64,000 nt of DNA from Fibrobacterota bacterium (GTDB lineage: Bacteria > Fibrobacterota > Chitinivibrionia > Chitinivibrionales > Chitinispirillaceae), in NCBI GenBank assembly GCA_023412475.1, contig JAEYNR010000057.1:9762-73761 (forward strand), in the 5' to 3' direction. Below, in pieces: positions 1 to 10,300 of the stretch (the stretch's first letter is position 1; each line of letters begins with the position of its first letter). The notes beneath the pieces were generated by a model. The model was not told where the DNA came from. It saw only the letters and a program-made list of their open reading frames with translations, and made no database searches. Made by a program: the position numbers and the translations under genes.

Positions 1-1
1 T

Positions 2-982
2 GTCTGATTTAACATCAGATTTTAAAGTTACCGAAGTTCCAGCCCTTACGACTAAATCTGGTTCAACTGAAAGAGATATTTGTATTACGGGCTGAATCAT
101 GTTGGTTTCTATCATGATCCGGGAATTAACCGTGTGTCTTTCAGCATAAAAGAAATCTAGTGGATATTTATTGTTTGGAATAAGTCCCATTCTTCGTAGG
201 TCATCAGAATTAATAGTATCTTCTTCAGCATTATGTATTCCACCCAGATCAAGGGCCAGTTTGTTATTTACATAGGTCCATACGTCGTCATCACCCCTGA
301 AAACAAACTGTAAACCTGACCTGTATGTAAATTCAGTGTGTAATCTCATTGTAAAAGAGTAGTTATGCCTAACGTTATTATCACCTCTGCTCTCATTGCC
401 AAATCCGCGACCATCCAGAGGGAAGAATGTACTGTCCTCAAACCTGTAAAGCCCTCTGTCGCGATCAACAAGTCTGAAAGTTAACGAGTCTTCTATAACG
501 ATATTTTTAAAGGCTGTATCGTAGTCAACTGTACCTGAGCTGTCAAAGACTACTATAGCGTTATACGGTGGTGAGCCACCTGTAGTTCTGTAGAAAGGTA
601 TAGAAAAATCTCCCTTACCTCCTTTTTCCGAATCGTTCCAATCCACATACCAATATTTAAAATAGTGGTTCATGTAGACAGAATCACCCTGGACTGGAAT
701 TGGAAGTGTATCACCCTGAGTATTCACATAAAAAGAGATGTATTTATTGGTGAGTGGATCAATCAGAGACTCTCCTGCCATGTTTTTTTTAACTCCACCC
801 AAATGAGCACATTCAAATTCGGGGTTCGATTTATCGGAGTGAAAATCGTAAAAAGTTACCCCGATCTTTATTGAGTCGGGTAATTCTCCAATTATTACGG
901 CCTGTGCCAAGAGGGTAGTCGTGCTAATAAGTATGACCAGAAGGCTCACACTGATTGTCCGAAAACGAGTTGGAAACCCCAT
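2..982 (-). CDS. Fibro-slime domain exoprotein, N-terminal part (runs off the window)
   Basis: Secreted surface or extracellular protein; the 3' end lies beyond base 1, so only the first 327 codons are visible. ATG at 982 follows an AGAGAGGA Shine-Dalgarno. Residues 1-27 form a signal peptide ending LLAQA. The rest matches the fibro-slime/PA14-like domain: LDGRGFGNE at about residue 186, then FRGDDDVWTYVNNKLALDLG at about 227-246, then GGIHN, DFFYAERHT and a NSRIMIET-type strand. This domain is typical of Fibrobacter and some Myxococcota exoproteins and is thought to bind carbohydrate or act in adhesion. The last visible residues (DLVVRAGTSVTLKSD) look like the start of an Ig-like domain. It is transcribed away from amrS, with an AT-rich 290 bp gap upstream. 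Confidence 0.85.
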   Translation of the reverse strand, partial: MGFPTRFRTISVSLLVILISTTTLLAQAVIIGELPDSIKIGVTFYDFHSDKSNPEFECAHLGGVKKNMAGESLIDPLTNKYISFYVNTQGDTLPIPVQGDSVYMNHYFKYWYVDWNDSEKGGKGDFSIPFYRTTGGSPPYNAIVVFDSSGTVDYDTAFKNIVIEDSLTFRLVDRDRGLYRFEDSTFFPLDGRGFGNESRGDNNVRHNYSFTMRLHTEFTYRSGLQFVFRGDDDVWTYVNNKLALDLGGIHNAEEDTINSDDLRRMGLIPNNKYPLDFFYAERHTVNSRIMIETNMIQPVIQISLSVEPDLVVRAGTSVTLKSDVKSD

Positions 983-1272
983 GGAAGTCCTCTCTCTAAT
1001 CGTTTAAAACACCTGATAGCTTTGTTAACTTTTAGTGCATAATATAATAAAACTTTTAATATTTAGTAAAATTTAATATTGCAAATCGTATTCTGGTTGA
1101 ATACTGCAAGATGTAAAAGAAACCAATTTTATATAAAAAGATTTAAAAAAAGAGGGGGAGGATTACGAAACAATCGTTGTTTACATAATATGTATTATCC
1201 GCATGCGCGTATTGTATCCTCCTGATTTAATTGAGCCCGAAATCATATCCTTTTAAAATAAAACCCGGTAAT

Positions 1273-2274
1273 TCATTGCCATTTTCCACTTATATGAACA
1301 CCACATGACGGGCACCTGCTCTCTAAAACAGATTTCTTCTTGGCTTGATATCCATCCCTCTGTACTAAAACATTTTTACAGTTGTAACAAACCGTATTGC
1401 TTTCTCCAGCCACATTCCCAGAATAAACATATCGCAAACCAGCTTTTAATCCAATCGTTTTTGCCTGCTCAATAGTCTCAACCTTTGTGAACTTTCTTTG
1501 GCTAAACTCATACTGTGGAAAAAACCTGGAGACGTGCCATGGTATATCTGGACTCAGCCCGGATATAAAATGTGCAATATCCGTTAGCTCACTTTCTGAA
1601 TCATTTTCTCCTGGTATTAATAAGGTGGTTATCTCTATCCAAAGATCTGCCTTAAAAGCATCTCTTATCGTCTGAAGAACCGGCTCAAGTTTTGCACTGC
1701 AATTTTTCCGGTAAAAATTATCATCAAACGACTTTAAATCGATATTACAGGCATCCAGATATGGAATTATTACCTGCAGAGCTTCTTTTGTCATATACCC
1801 ATTGGTAACAAATACTGTAGATAACCCTTTGGATTTAGCGATTTTACAAACTTCGTAAGCATACTCGAAATAGATAGTTGGTTCGGTGTAAGTGCAGGAA
1901 ATGCTTTTGCAGCCCTGTTCAATTGCTTTTTTCACAATATATTCTGCAGATATCTCTTTGATGGATTCCCTTTTTTCATTGGCATTCTGGGATATTTGCC
2001 AATTCTGACAGAAACCGCAGGTGAAATTGCAGCCTTTGGTGGCAATAGAAAATGAAGTAGTTCCAGGGCAAAAGTGGTACAATGGTTTTTTTTCGATTGG
2101 GTCAACAGCTTGGGCAATAAGGTTTCCGTAGGAATGGGTAAAAAGAGTTCCATCAATATTTTGACGTACTTTGCAGAAACCGAATTTGCCATCGCTTATA
2201 CGACAATGGTGAGCGCAAAGAAAACAATGTACCTGATGATCCTCTTTTTTTTGATACAATTTTGCTTCTTTCAT
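1273..2274 (-). CDS. amrS: AmmeMemoRadiSam system radical SAM enzyme (AmrS-like)
   Basis: Radical S-adenosylmethionine enzyme of the pyruvate-formate-lyase-activating/AmrS group. The radical-SAM cluster motif CNFTCGFC binds the 4Fe-4S cluster (Cys82, Cys86, Cys89). An N-terminal CFLCAHHC pair and a C-terminal CYNC...CPSC zinc-ribbon-like region are also present; 333 residues is the usual length. I take the start at 2274: the family begins MKEAxLY, and the in-frame ATG four codons upstream (2286) overlaps the GGAG that serves as Shine-Dalgarno. In other genomes AmrS sits with AmmA (AMMECR1) and MEMO; neither partner is seen within 60 kb, so the substrate cannot be inferred from context. Confidence 0.85.
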   Translation of the reverse strand: MKEAKLYQKKEDHQVHCFLCAHHCRISDGKFGFCKVRQNIDGTLFTHSYGNLIAQAVDPIEKKPLYHFCPGTTSFSIATKGCNFTCGFCQNWQISQNANEKRESIKEISAEYIVKKAIEQGCKSISCTYTEPTIYFEYAYEVCKIAKSKGLSTVFVTNGYMTKEALQVIIPYLDACNIDLKSFDDNFYRKNCSAKLEPVLQTIRDAFKADLWIEITTLLIPGENDSESELTDIAHFISGLSPDIPWHVSRFFPQYEFSQRKFTKVETIEQAKTIGLKAGLRYVYSGNVAGESNTVCYNCKNVLVQRDGYQAKKKSVLESRCPSCGVHISGKWQ

Positions 2275-2500
2275 TTTCGACTCCATTTTAATGTATACGT
2301 AACCAATTGAATTGGTATGAGATATCCTGTTTTACCCGACAAATCAGTTTCGATGGGAAATTTTCATTTAACTCGCAAAGCTAAAAGCTATATATGGTAT
2401 AAGATTTGAATCTCCTAATAATTGATTTTATGCTTTCAATCCATAGTGCACTATTTTTCTGGAACCTTTTTCACCGTGCCGGTGTTTAAAAGGAGGAAAC

Positions 2501-2737
2501 ATGGCAGAAAAAGCCAATCCTATTGATGTTGAGCAGGTGCTTAAAAATACCAGTTTTCCTGCATCAAAAAATCAAATAGTTCAATATGTCCGTGATCTTC
2601 ATGCAGCACCCGAAATCGTGTCTGCATTGGAAAAGATACCTAATCGCAATTATAAAAATGCAGCAGAAGCGGCAAGGGAGACTTTTACTCCCGATGAAGG
2701 CCCACTGCCACGTGGGCTCGATTCTTGCGATGATTAA
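2501..2737 (+). CDS. DUF2795 small protein
   Basis: 78-residue soluble protein. It resembles the DUF2795 family: a block of helices with a conserved SFPASKNQIVQYVRD stretch, then LEKIPNRNYKNAAEAA. Members are small and of unknown function. ATG lies 6 bases after a strong AAAAGGAGGAAA Shine-Dalgarno, so this is certainly translated. There is no signal peptide or membrane segment. A perfect 8-bp inverted repeat follows the stop, so it is probably monocistronic. Confidence 0.75.
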   Translation: MAEKANPIDVEQVLKNTSFPASKNQIVQYVRDLHAAPEIVSALEKIPNRNYKNAAEAARETFTPDEGPLPRGLDSCDD

Positions 2738-2763
2738 TCAGGTATAAACACTTTTTTCTTAAT

Positions 2764-2795
2764 CAGGGGAGAACTGCTATAAGTGCACTCCCCTG
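2764..2795. terminator. Hairpin after the DUF2795 gene
   Basis: CAGGGGAG at 2764-2771 pairs perfectly with CTCCCCTG at 2788-2795 around a 16-base loop. It sits 26 bases after the DUF2795 stop and before the receiver gene. There is no downstream T-run on the plus strand, so intrinsic termination is possible but not proved; it could also be a processing or regulatory hairpin. Confidence 0.4.
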
Positions 2796-2875
2796 CCATA
2801 CTTTCTCGATCTTTAGCCCCGAGTTGTGCAGTCCCGTATAAACGGTTAACCTTAATCAGTAAAGGCGGTAAGCTC

Positions 2876-3337
2876 ATGTGTCATATAATAATTGTAGATG
2901 ACAAAGACCTCTCACTGGAACTCATTTACAGTTTTTTGACCAGAGAAGGATACCAGCATGTCAAAAAGTTTGATTCTCCTCTAAAAGCGCTTTGTGAAAT
3001 AAAAAATGGCTTTGTTCCAGATCTGGTAATCACCGATTACCGAATGCCGCAGATGGATGGGATTCAATTTCTTTATTCATTATATAATCAGATCCATAGC
3101 AAAATTCCATCCATTATTCTTACCGGCGATCCAGACTCACTTCCCGCTATCCCTGAAAAAATCACCGTTATAGAAAAAGGAAGAATTGAGTTCTTTAAGC
3201 AACTTATAGATGAGGTATACAAAATCTGCAGTTTATTAAAAAAGAGCGGCTATTATGAACTTAATCCGATTAGAAAGGCTCGTATTCCCAAAAAAAGATC
3301 GGTTGCCAGAAAAAAAGAAGTCATTAATTACACCTGA
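2876..3337 (+). CDS. Stand-alone receiver-domain response regulator
   Basis: 153-residue protein made of one CheY-like receiver domain plus a basic tail (KARIPKKRSVARKK). The acidic pocket (Asp8, Asp9), the phosphoacceptor Asp54 in ITDYRMPQMDG and the Thr of LTGD are present. The conserved Lys is not in a KP context (VIEKG). I chose ATG 2876 because AAAGGCGG lies just upstream and the receiver fold starts immediately; a longer frame from 2783 adds 31 unlike residues. No output domain, so it should act by protein contact. Its 3' end overlaps the converging mutM by 10 bases. Confidence 0.8.
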   Translation: MCHIIIVDDKDLSLELIYSFLTREGYQHVKKFDSPLKALCEIKNGFVPDLVITDYRMPQMDGIQFLYSLYNQIHSKIPSIILTGDPDSLPAIPEKITVIEKGRIEFFKQLIDEVYKICSLLKKSGYYELNPIRKARIPKKRSVARKKEVINYT

Positions 3338-4110
3338 CAGTTTGGGCAAAAACAACCTGTGCGACCAGAATAAGTTTGGCATTTTATCTTTGAGCCACAC
3401 CTGGGACAAATTTTTCTTTTCCGTCCCGAATGAAGAAAAAAATGCTCTGGAAAAGACTTACCTTCGACTCTGGATTTTATTGCGATATTTAGCACTAAAC
3501 CCATTATCTGGAATATTTTTTCTATCTGCTCTTCTGAGAGCGAAGATGCTGCAGTTGATGGATTAATCCTGGCTTGAAACAATATTTCGTCTGAATACTC
3601 ATTTCCAATCCCTGCAAATAACTCCTGTTTCATTAATACATTTTTTATTGCGGTTTTCTTGTTTAATATGATATTTACAAACTTATCTTTATTCAGAGTA
3701 AGAACATCCGGACCAAGATGGTGTTTTTTAACGAAAGAGTCTATATTTTGGACTATGCCAATCCTACCAAAAAGCCTCTGATCATCAAAACACAAATAGT
3801 TATTGTCGCAAAATTTAATCAATAACCGACAGTGCTTTGGCTCTTGGGTTAATTGGTGAAAGAAAAACAGTAACCCAGTCATTCCAAAATGCACCGTTAG
3901 CCAGACTCCCCCATCGGTTTGAATAAAAAGCAGCTTCCCCCATCTGAGCGTTTTTAGAAATCTGCGACAGATAAGCTTAGCGACCAATTCATCTATAGAA
4001 ATCTCATGAAGAATTTTTTCTCTTTTTACCTCTACTTCGATTATGGGTTTACCCATAGAAGTATCTTCCAGATACCTTCTGAAACTTTCTACCTCTGGAA
4101 GTTCCGGCAT
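3328..4110 (-). CDS. mutM: Formamidopyrimidine-DNA glycosylase
   Basis: Fpg/MutM excises 8-oxoguanine and formamidopyrimidines and nicks the abasic site. The start is fixed by the invariant MPELPEVE, in which Pro2 is the catalytic nucleophile and Glu3 assists; 33 in-frame codons upstream have no family match. Lys59 (WGK) fits the conserved minor-groove/catalytic lysine. The helix-two-turn-helix region IGNEYSDEILFQARINP and the C-terminal zinc finger CPRC...CPNC, with the lesion-reading GRTG loop, are intact. 260 residues is slightly short of the usual 270 but complete. Converges on and overlaps the receiver gene. Confidence 0.93.
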   Translation of the reverse strand: MPELPEVESFRRYLEDTSMGKPIIEVEVKREKILHEISIDELVAKLICRRFLKTLRWGKLLFIQTDGGVWLTVHFGMTGLLFFFHQLTQEPKHCRLLIKFCDNNYLCFDDQRLFGRIGIVQNIDSFVKKHHLGPDVLTLNKDKFVNIILNKKTAIKNVLMKQELFAGIGNEYSDEILFQARINPSTAASSLSEEQIEKIFQIMGLVLNIAIKSRVEGKSFPEHFFLHSGRKRKICPRCGSKIKCQTYSGRTGCFCPNCQV

Positions 4111-4352
4111 AAAAATTGTCTCATCACAAATTGAAAAAAAGAGAATTTTAGGCAGCACACAATAATCGCTCAACACCCCAAAAAAAAGAACCTTCAAAAA
4201 CTGCTCCAAAACAATCCTGACTTGGTTTTTAATCGAAACCGTCCTTCGAACAACAAAGGTTTAGAGTAGTTCCTTTTTTAAAAAGAATCCAATGTTTATA
4301 TTACAATCTATATACTATTAAGTAATTTCCGTCCTTGGGGTTGTGTGTGTCT

Positions 4353-7300
4353 ATGAGATCAATACTTCTAAATAAAAAGCTTTTATTTTTAACATCTTTT
4401 TCTGTTTTTTTATCATTGAGCAGTGTTCATGCCCGAATAATAAAATTAGACAGAGAAGGTGATGGTACTATTGTCAAAAACAACATCACCGATGCAGTAG
4501 AAGCTGCAAATCAACCAAACGATACTATTTTTATCACTGGCTCAGATATAGACACGTTTAGTGGAGACTTCCCTGCAAATTTTCAAAATGGTAACATTAC
4601 ATTTCTTGGAGAAAAGACCAATCCGGACAGCTTCCCTGTTTTAAATGTCCGCGGTAACAGTTGGAAAAATTTCTGGAATAATGCTGGAAATTGCAATACT
4701 CGATTTGAGAGAGTGGTTCTTCAGAATTGTTTCCCAATCGATGATCAAAACAACTCTCATAATTGCATTATCGAAAATACTGTAATACGTGGTTATACGG
4801 ATAATACTGTGTTTACCATAAGAGGTAATCGCAGCAATTCAGTAACGATTAAAAACTCAATTTTTACCAACAATAAACGGGCTATATTTCCAAAATTAAG
4901 CAATCATAATTCTATTAATCCTTACGGTTCAGTGATAAATTGTACTTTTTTTAATAATGATACAGTAAACGCAGACAACCCATCTCAAAATAAAACTCTA
5001 TTATCAGTCTCTAACTGCATTTTTCATTCAACAAATAAAAGTATAGCTTTAACTGACATTCTCAAGAAAGCATACTCAAATTGCCTCTTGCCAGCTACAG
5101 AAAATCCAACATTATGGGGCACAGGCTGTATTAGTGAAGATCCAAAATTCATAAAAACCACACCCTCTATTGCCTCTGATTTCCGTTTCTTTAAAGAGTC
5201 CCCAGCACGAGAAAAAGGAAGTCCCGATAATGCACCAGTGAAGGATATCTCGGGAAAAAACCGGGACCCCCTACTACCTGATGTCGGTGCCTGGGAATGG
5301 ATTGATACAAATGTTGCCCCAGTGGGCATAGAATTTTCCAGTGATTCAATAGATGAAAACAACTCGAGCGGGGCTTTCATTGGAATATTTAGCACCATAG
5401 ATTCCAATCTTACTGATACCCATACCTATAGTTTTATTTCCGGCGACATCTCCTATTTCAACATTAATAAGGACTCTTTATTTGCCAAACAAGTATTCAA
5501 CTATGAATCCAAAAGCACCTACTCAATCACAGTGAGAACCACAGACCCTGGCGGTTTATCTTTCGATACCACTGTTAGCATCAGAATTATTGATGTAAAT
5601 GAAACACTAACCGGTCTTTCTCTCAGCAACTCTTCAATTGCCGAAAACATACCAAGCGGCACTTTTATCGGCAAACTTACTTCAACAGATCCGGATAGTA
5701 ACGACATCCACACCTATTCGCTAAGAAGTGGGGATACCGCACTTTTTAGCATCCGTTCTGACTCTCTTCTTTCTGATAGATCTTTCAACTATGAAGAGTC
5801 CAGTCTTTATACCATCTCTATCCGGTCAACCGACAAGGGTGGCCTTTACCTTGATCAATCCTTTAACATCCTTATATCAGATGTTAAAGAACCACCAGAA
5901 TCAGTATTACTATCTTCAACGACAGTTTCAGAAAATGTGCCACAAAACACCCTTATAGGCAGCTTTATTACAATAGATCGGGACAGCGGGTCCTCCTTTA
6001 CCTACACGTTTGTGTCCGGAACAAATGACAATGATGAATTCAATATCAGCGGAGACAGCCTACTCACCAAATCTATGCTGGACTACGAAGTCAAAAACAA
6101 GTATGCAGTAGTAGTAAGATCCAACGATGGCGACCATTCAATAACAGATACCTTTGAGGTCCTGATAACCAATGAAAATGATATGCCGACAGCTATCAGC
6201 CTGACAAAGACTACCGCAGAAGATTCTACCGCTGTGAACACTGTAATCGGAACATTATCCGCAATCGATCAGGACAGTAACGAGGTCTTCACCTACGGTC
6301 TTCCTGTATATGGAGACAATTCATACTTCAGAATCGATGGAGACACTCTAAAGGCTGATTCGGTTCTGAGTTTCCTTAAAAAACCGGTGTATTCCATAAG
6401 AATAAAGGTCAAGGATAAAGAAGGCGATTCTTTAAGTGCAGATTTCAACATCACCATTTTATCCAAACCCCTCATATCAAAAGAGCCTTTAAATGCAATT
6501 GCCGGTGAAGGGAAAGTTGCCACTTTTTCTATTGAGGCCACCGGTTCTCAGCCTCTCAGCTATAAATGGTATTCTACCACTGCCCCTGCAGTGGTAATCG
6601 ATACCTCCCCAACATTAACCTTTAACACCATATCCATGACACAGAACAAAAGTTCTTATTACTGCGTGGTATCCAATGAACTTGATGAAACTTCAAGCAG
6701 AAAATGCACCCTGACTGTTTATCAGAAGCCAATAATCGCTACCGATCTTTTAAACACAGTCACTGTGAAAACTGATTCTTCATGCACACTTTCTGTTATT
6801 ACCAGTGGCGATTCGCTTTCTTATTTATGGATAAAAAACGGTTCAGACACTTTAGTGGCGAACACTTCAAGTTTGATCGTCAGTTCTGCAAAAGCTCCAG
6901 ACAGCGGCAATTACCGGTGCATCGTCTATAATATTGCCGATACTGTGGCAAGTAAGGTTACCTTTTTAAAAGTACTGATCCCACCTACTTTTGACACCGT
7001 ACCAGCTTCAGTTGTGGTTTTTGACAGAGATACAGCAAGAATCCGGGTCTCTGTGAGCGGAACTCCACCATTCAGTTATAAATGGATCAAAAATGGTATC
7101 GATTCTGTAGGATCATCGACAGAACTGGTGATTCCTGATGTTACCCTTTCTGATAGCGGCAGCTATTATTACTGCAAAGTAACTAATGTGATTAAAACGG
7201 ATTCCTCTTCAAAGATATTCCTGAATGTAAGACCTGCCCCACCGGTTATTGATAGTCAGCCCGCATCTGTCAGTATTATAGAAAACCAGAGTGCAGTCTT

Positions 7301-10300
7301 CAAGATTAAAGCCCATGGTACCGATCCTTTACAATACAGATGGTATTATCAGTATGATACTCTTACTGTTTTGAGCGACAGCACAACTCTGATACTGGAT
7401 AGTGTACAAGTGGATCGACACAATTACAAAATTATATGCCAGGTTTCCAATGTTGCCGGGACCACAACAAGTGACACCGTGATCTTACAGGTTTATCCTG
7501 AACGTCCTTTAATTTATATAAATCCTCTATCACAGAGCACTAATGTAGCAAAGAGAGTTAAATTTACCGTGGCAGCTACCGGAACCCCGCCTCTCAACTT
7601 CCGATGGTGTAAGCCAGGTATAAAAGATTCTTTAGGTACACTTGATTCACTTATTCTTGATCCTGTCCAGAAAAATCATGCAGGGGAATATTATTGTATT
7701 GTCAGCAATAGTGCAGGAGCGGATACATCGGATACAGTCACTTTGGTTGTGGATGATGAGCTTAAGGCTCCAGAGATAATCTCACATCCGGGGTCTCAGG
7801 AAATATACATAGGAGATACAGCTTATTTTAGAGTTGAGGCTGCCGGTTTTCCTCCTCCAGGATACCAATGGTTCCTAAACGACAAGCCACTACCCGAAGC
7901 CACAACAAACACATTAGCTTTAAAGGGATTAAGTTTCGACAACAACCTTGACAGTATCAAGTGTATGGTTTTCAATTCAGAGGATACTACCTATAGCAAT
8001 AGTGCTGTTTTGACCATCACACCAGCACCAGTCGCTAATTTCACTGAAACACCAACTACAGGAAAAGTCAATATCAGTGTTCAATTCACCAATGCATCTT
8101 CAGGCATTTACTCCTCTTCAATCTGGGATTTTGGTGATGGAACCACCAGTACTGAAGATTCACCGGAGCATATTTATGACAAAACCGGTCTCTACGATGT
8201 AAGTCTTATTGTGACCGGAAGGGCAGGAAACGACACAATGGTCAAGACTGGGTTGATCTATGTATACGCTGAAGGTGAAAACCCGGTTCGGATATCAGCA
8301 AAGTATCTTCGCGGAACTGAAATTGAATTAACCATAAGTAATCTGGACAAAATTGAGCCACAGATTTTTCCTCCGGTTTACGATTCTCTGGGTATATGGA
8401 TCTCCAGATATTCATTACCTGAAGATAAAAACACCTCAGAAAGATTGATCAAATATTCTCGCGTCGTTTTTAAGGATAAAAGCAGCTTTACTGACACTTT
8501 GTCGCTTCCAGAAGCAAAAACTAACTGGTATCTGATGAGCGGGCTTTATCTAACCAATGGTAAACTATCCGCTTTCAATGCTGGAAACGGAACTGAAGTT
8601 TTGCTGATGGATAAAGAAGCACCATCCAATCCACTCAGTATTAGTGGAAGACATCTGGGAGAAGATTCTGTATTAATCACATTTATCACTTCTTCTCCTC
8701 TGGATACAGAGAAGGTTGATTCGGTGCTTTTCTGTTTTGCTTTTGACAGTATAGGATTGGATTACCGAGGACAGTTTTCCAGAAGTTTTGCGGCTGAAGA
8801 ACTTACAAAAAAATTAATTGTGGAAAAGAAAGTATTCGATGGAATCTTCTCTATCGGCTCTCATCAGATGTGGTGTGGAGTGGTACTGAAAGGGAAAAAT
8901 GACAGTCTTAGTTTACCGGTAACTTCCCGTTTTCTGATAGAAAATGCCAATACCAGTAATCCCATAATTCTCAGTGCGCAGTCAATCAGCTCAAGTGCCA
9001 TAAGACTATCCTGGGATGATCTTAATCCTGATAGTGTCTCAAAAATTCGGATATGGTACAGTATAGATCAAATCCCGTTAGGCACGTTACGAGGCTCCGA
9101 TTATTCGCTTATAGAATTAAATCCCACCCAGAACAGTTGCATTGTAGAGTACTTAAACTACTCAACTAGCTACTGGGTTGCAGCACAGGTAGCGAACAAA
9201 CAAGGTACATGGTCAAATATTACTGAAAAATCGCGAGTAAACACCAAGACACTGGACCCATCCGATGCACCTGCGATTGCTAACACTATAACACTTCATT
9301 CCCCCAGATTTGACTCAGTATCTGCCAGCATAAAGCTTAGCTGGTGTGTTGATACTATTGGAATTGGTGATAGTCTGGAGCTTGGAATTTCTTTCAGCCA
9401 CTCAGGATTTGAGTCGGTGATTTCCCAGATCAAACAGATCTTGCCAGTGAAGGATTTATGTGACAGTGTTCAATTACAATTGCAGAAAATTTCTTTCAAT
9501 ACCGAATATTTTATCTCCATGTGGCTTCGGAAAAAAGGTGGACAATGGGCTTCACCGGTCCAAATGTCTCAAAACTACATTTTAACTCCTCATTTTACAC
9601 GTGAGCCTCTGATTATTTTCAATCCAGCGGTTATTTTTGACACTGTCTTTGCTTTTAATGAAAATCTCATACTGTCCAAAGATTCTCATTTCGGAATAAA
9701 AGAAGTTTTCAAACCTGTCGCAGTATTTTACCAGGGAAATGGCCATAAAGGAATGGTTACTGTTGGAAACGGGTTTTATTTTGATCAAAATACCCCCCCC
9801 CCTCCACCACTATCTTTCTGGATTGGATTGCGCTATACAGTTCCATCTGGTTTTAGTGCCAGAAAGATAAAATTGTACAGAGAAAGTGCTAATGGAGTAC
9901 TCATAGAACATGATGCTATCAATGACACTTTGAGAAAAATAATATCAGTAAATACCAATAATACTGATCTGCCTTTTATTCTGTTGATTGATACAGTTGC
10001 ACCGGTAGTGGATTTTAATGGCGATATCGACAAGAAAGCTTATACCGGGATAAGTACAACCGACACAGTAACTATTACCGATAATATTCTCAATACAAAA
10101 TATCAGTTCTGTTACTCCACAGGAAAAGACCCGCTTCTCATACGAATCGATACTGTTTTGTCGGCCAACTCTCAACAACTGATTCTCACAATTCCAAAGG
10201 GATTTAACAGCGTAGAAAGCGGAATCAGGGCAGAGTTACGGGTGAGCGATGGCATTAACAGCACTATCAGCAATTTGTCAAAACAGGTACATATAGACAA

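Noticed and set aside
2783..2875. N-terminal extension of the receiver gene
   Set aside because: These 31 codons cross the hairpin at 2764-2795 and are unlike receivers; ATG 2876 has its own Shine-Dalgarno.
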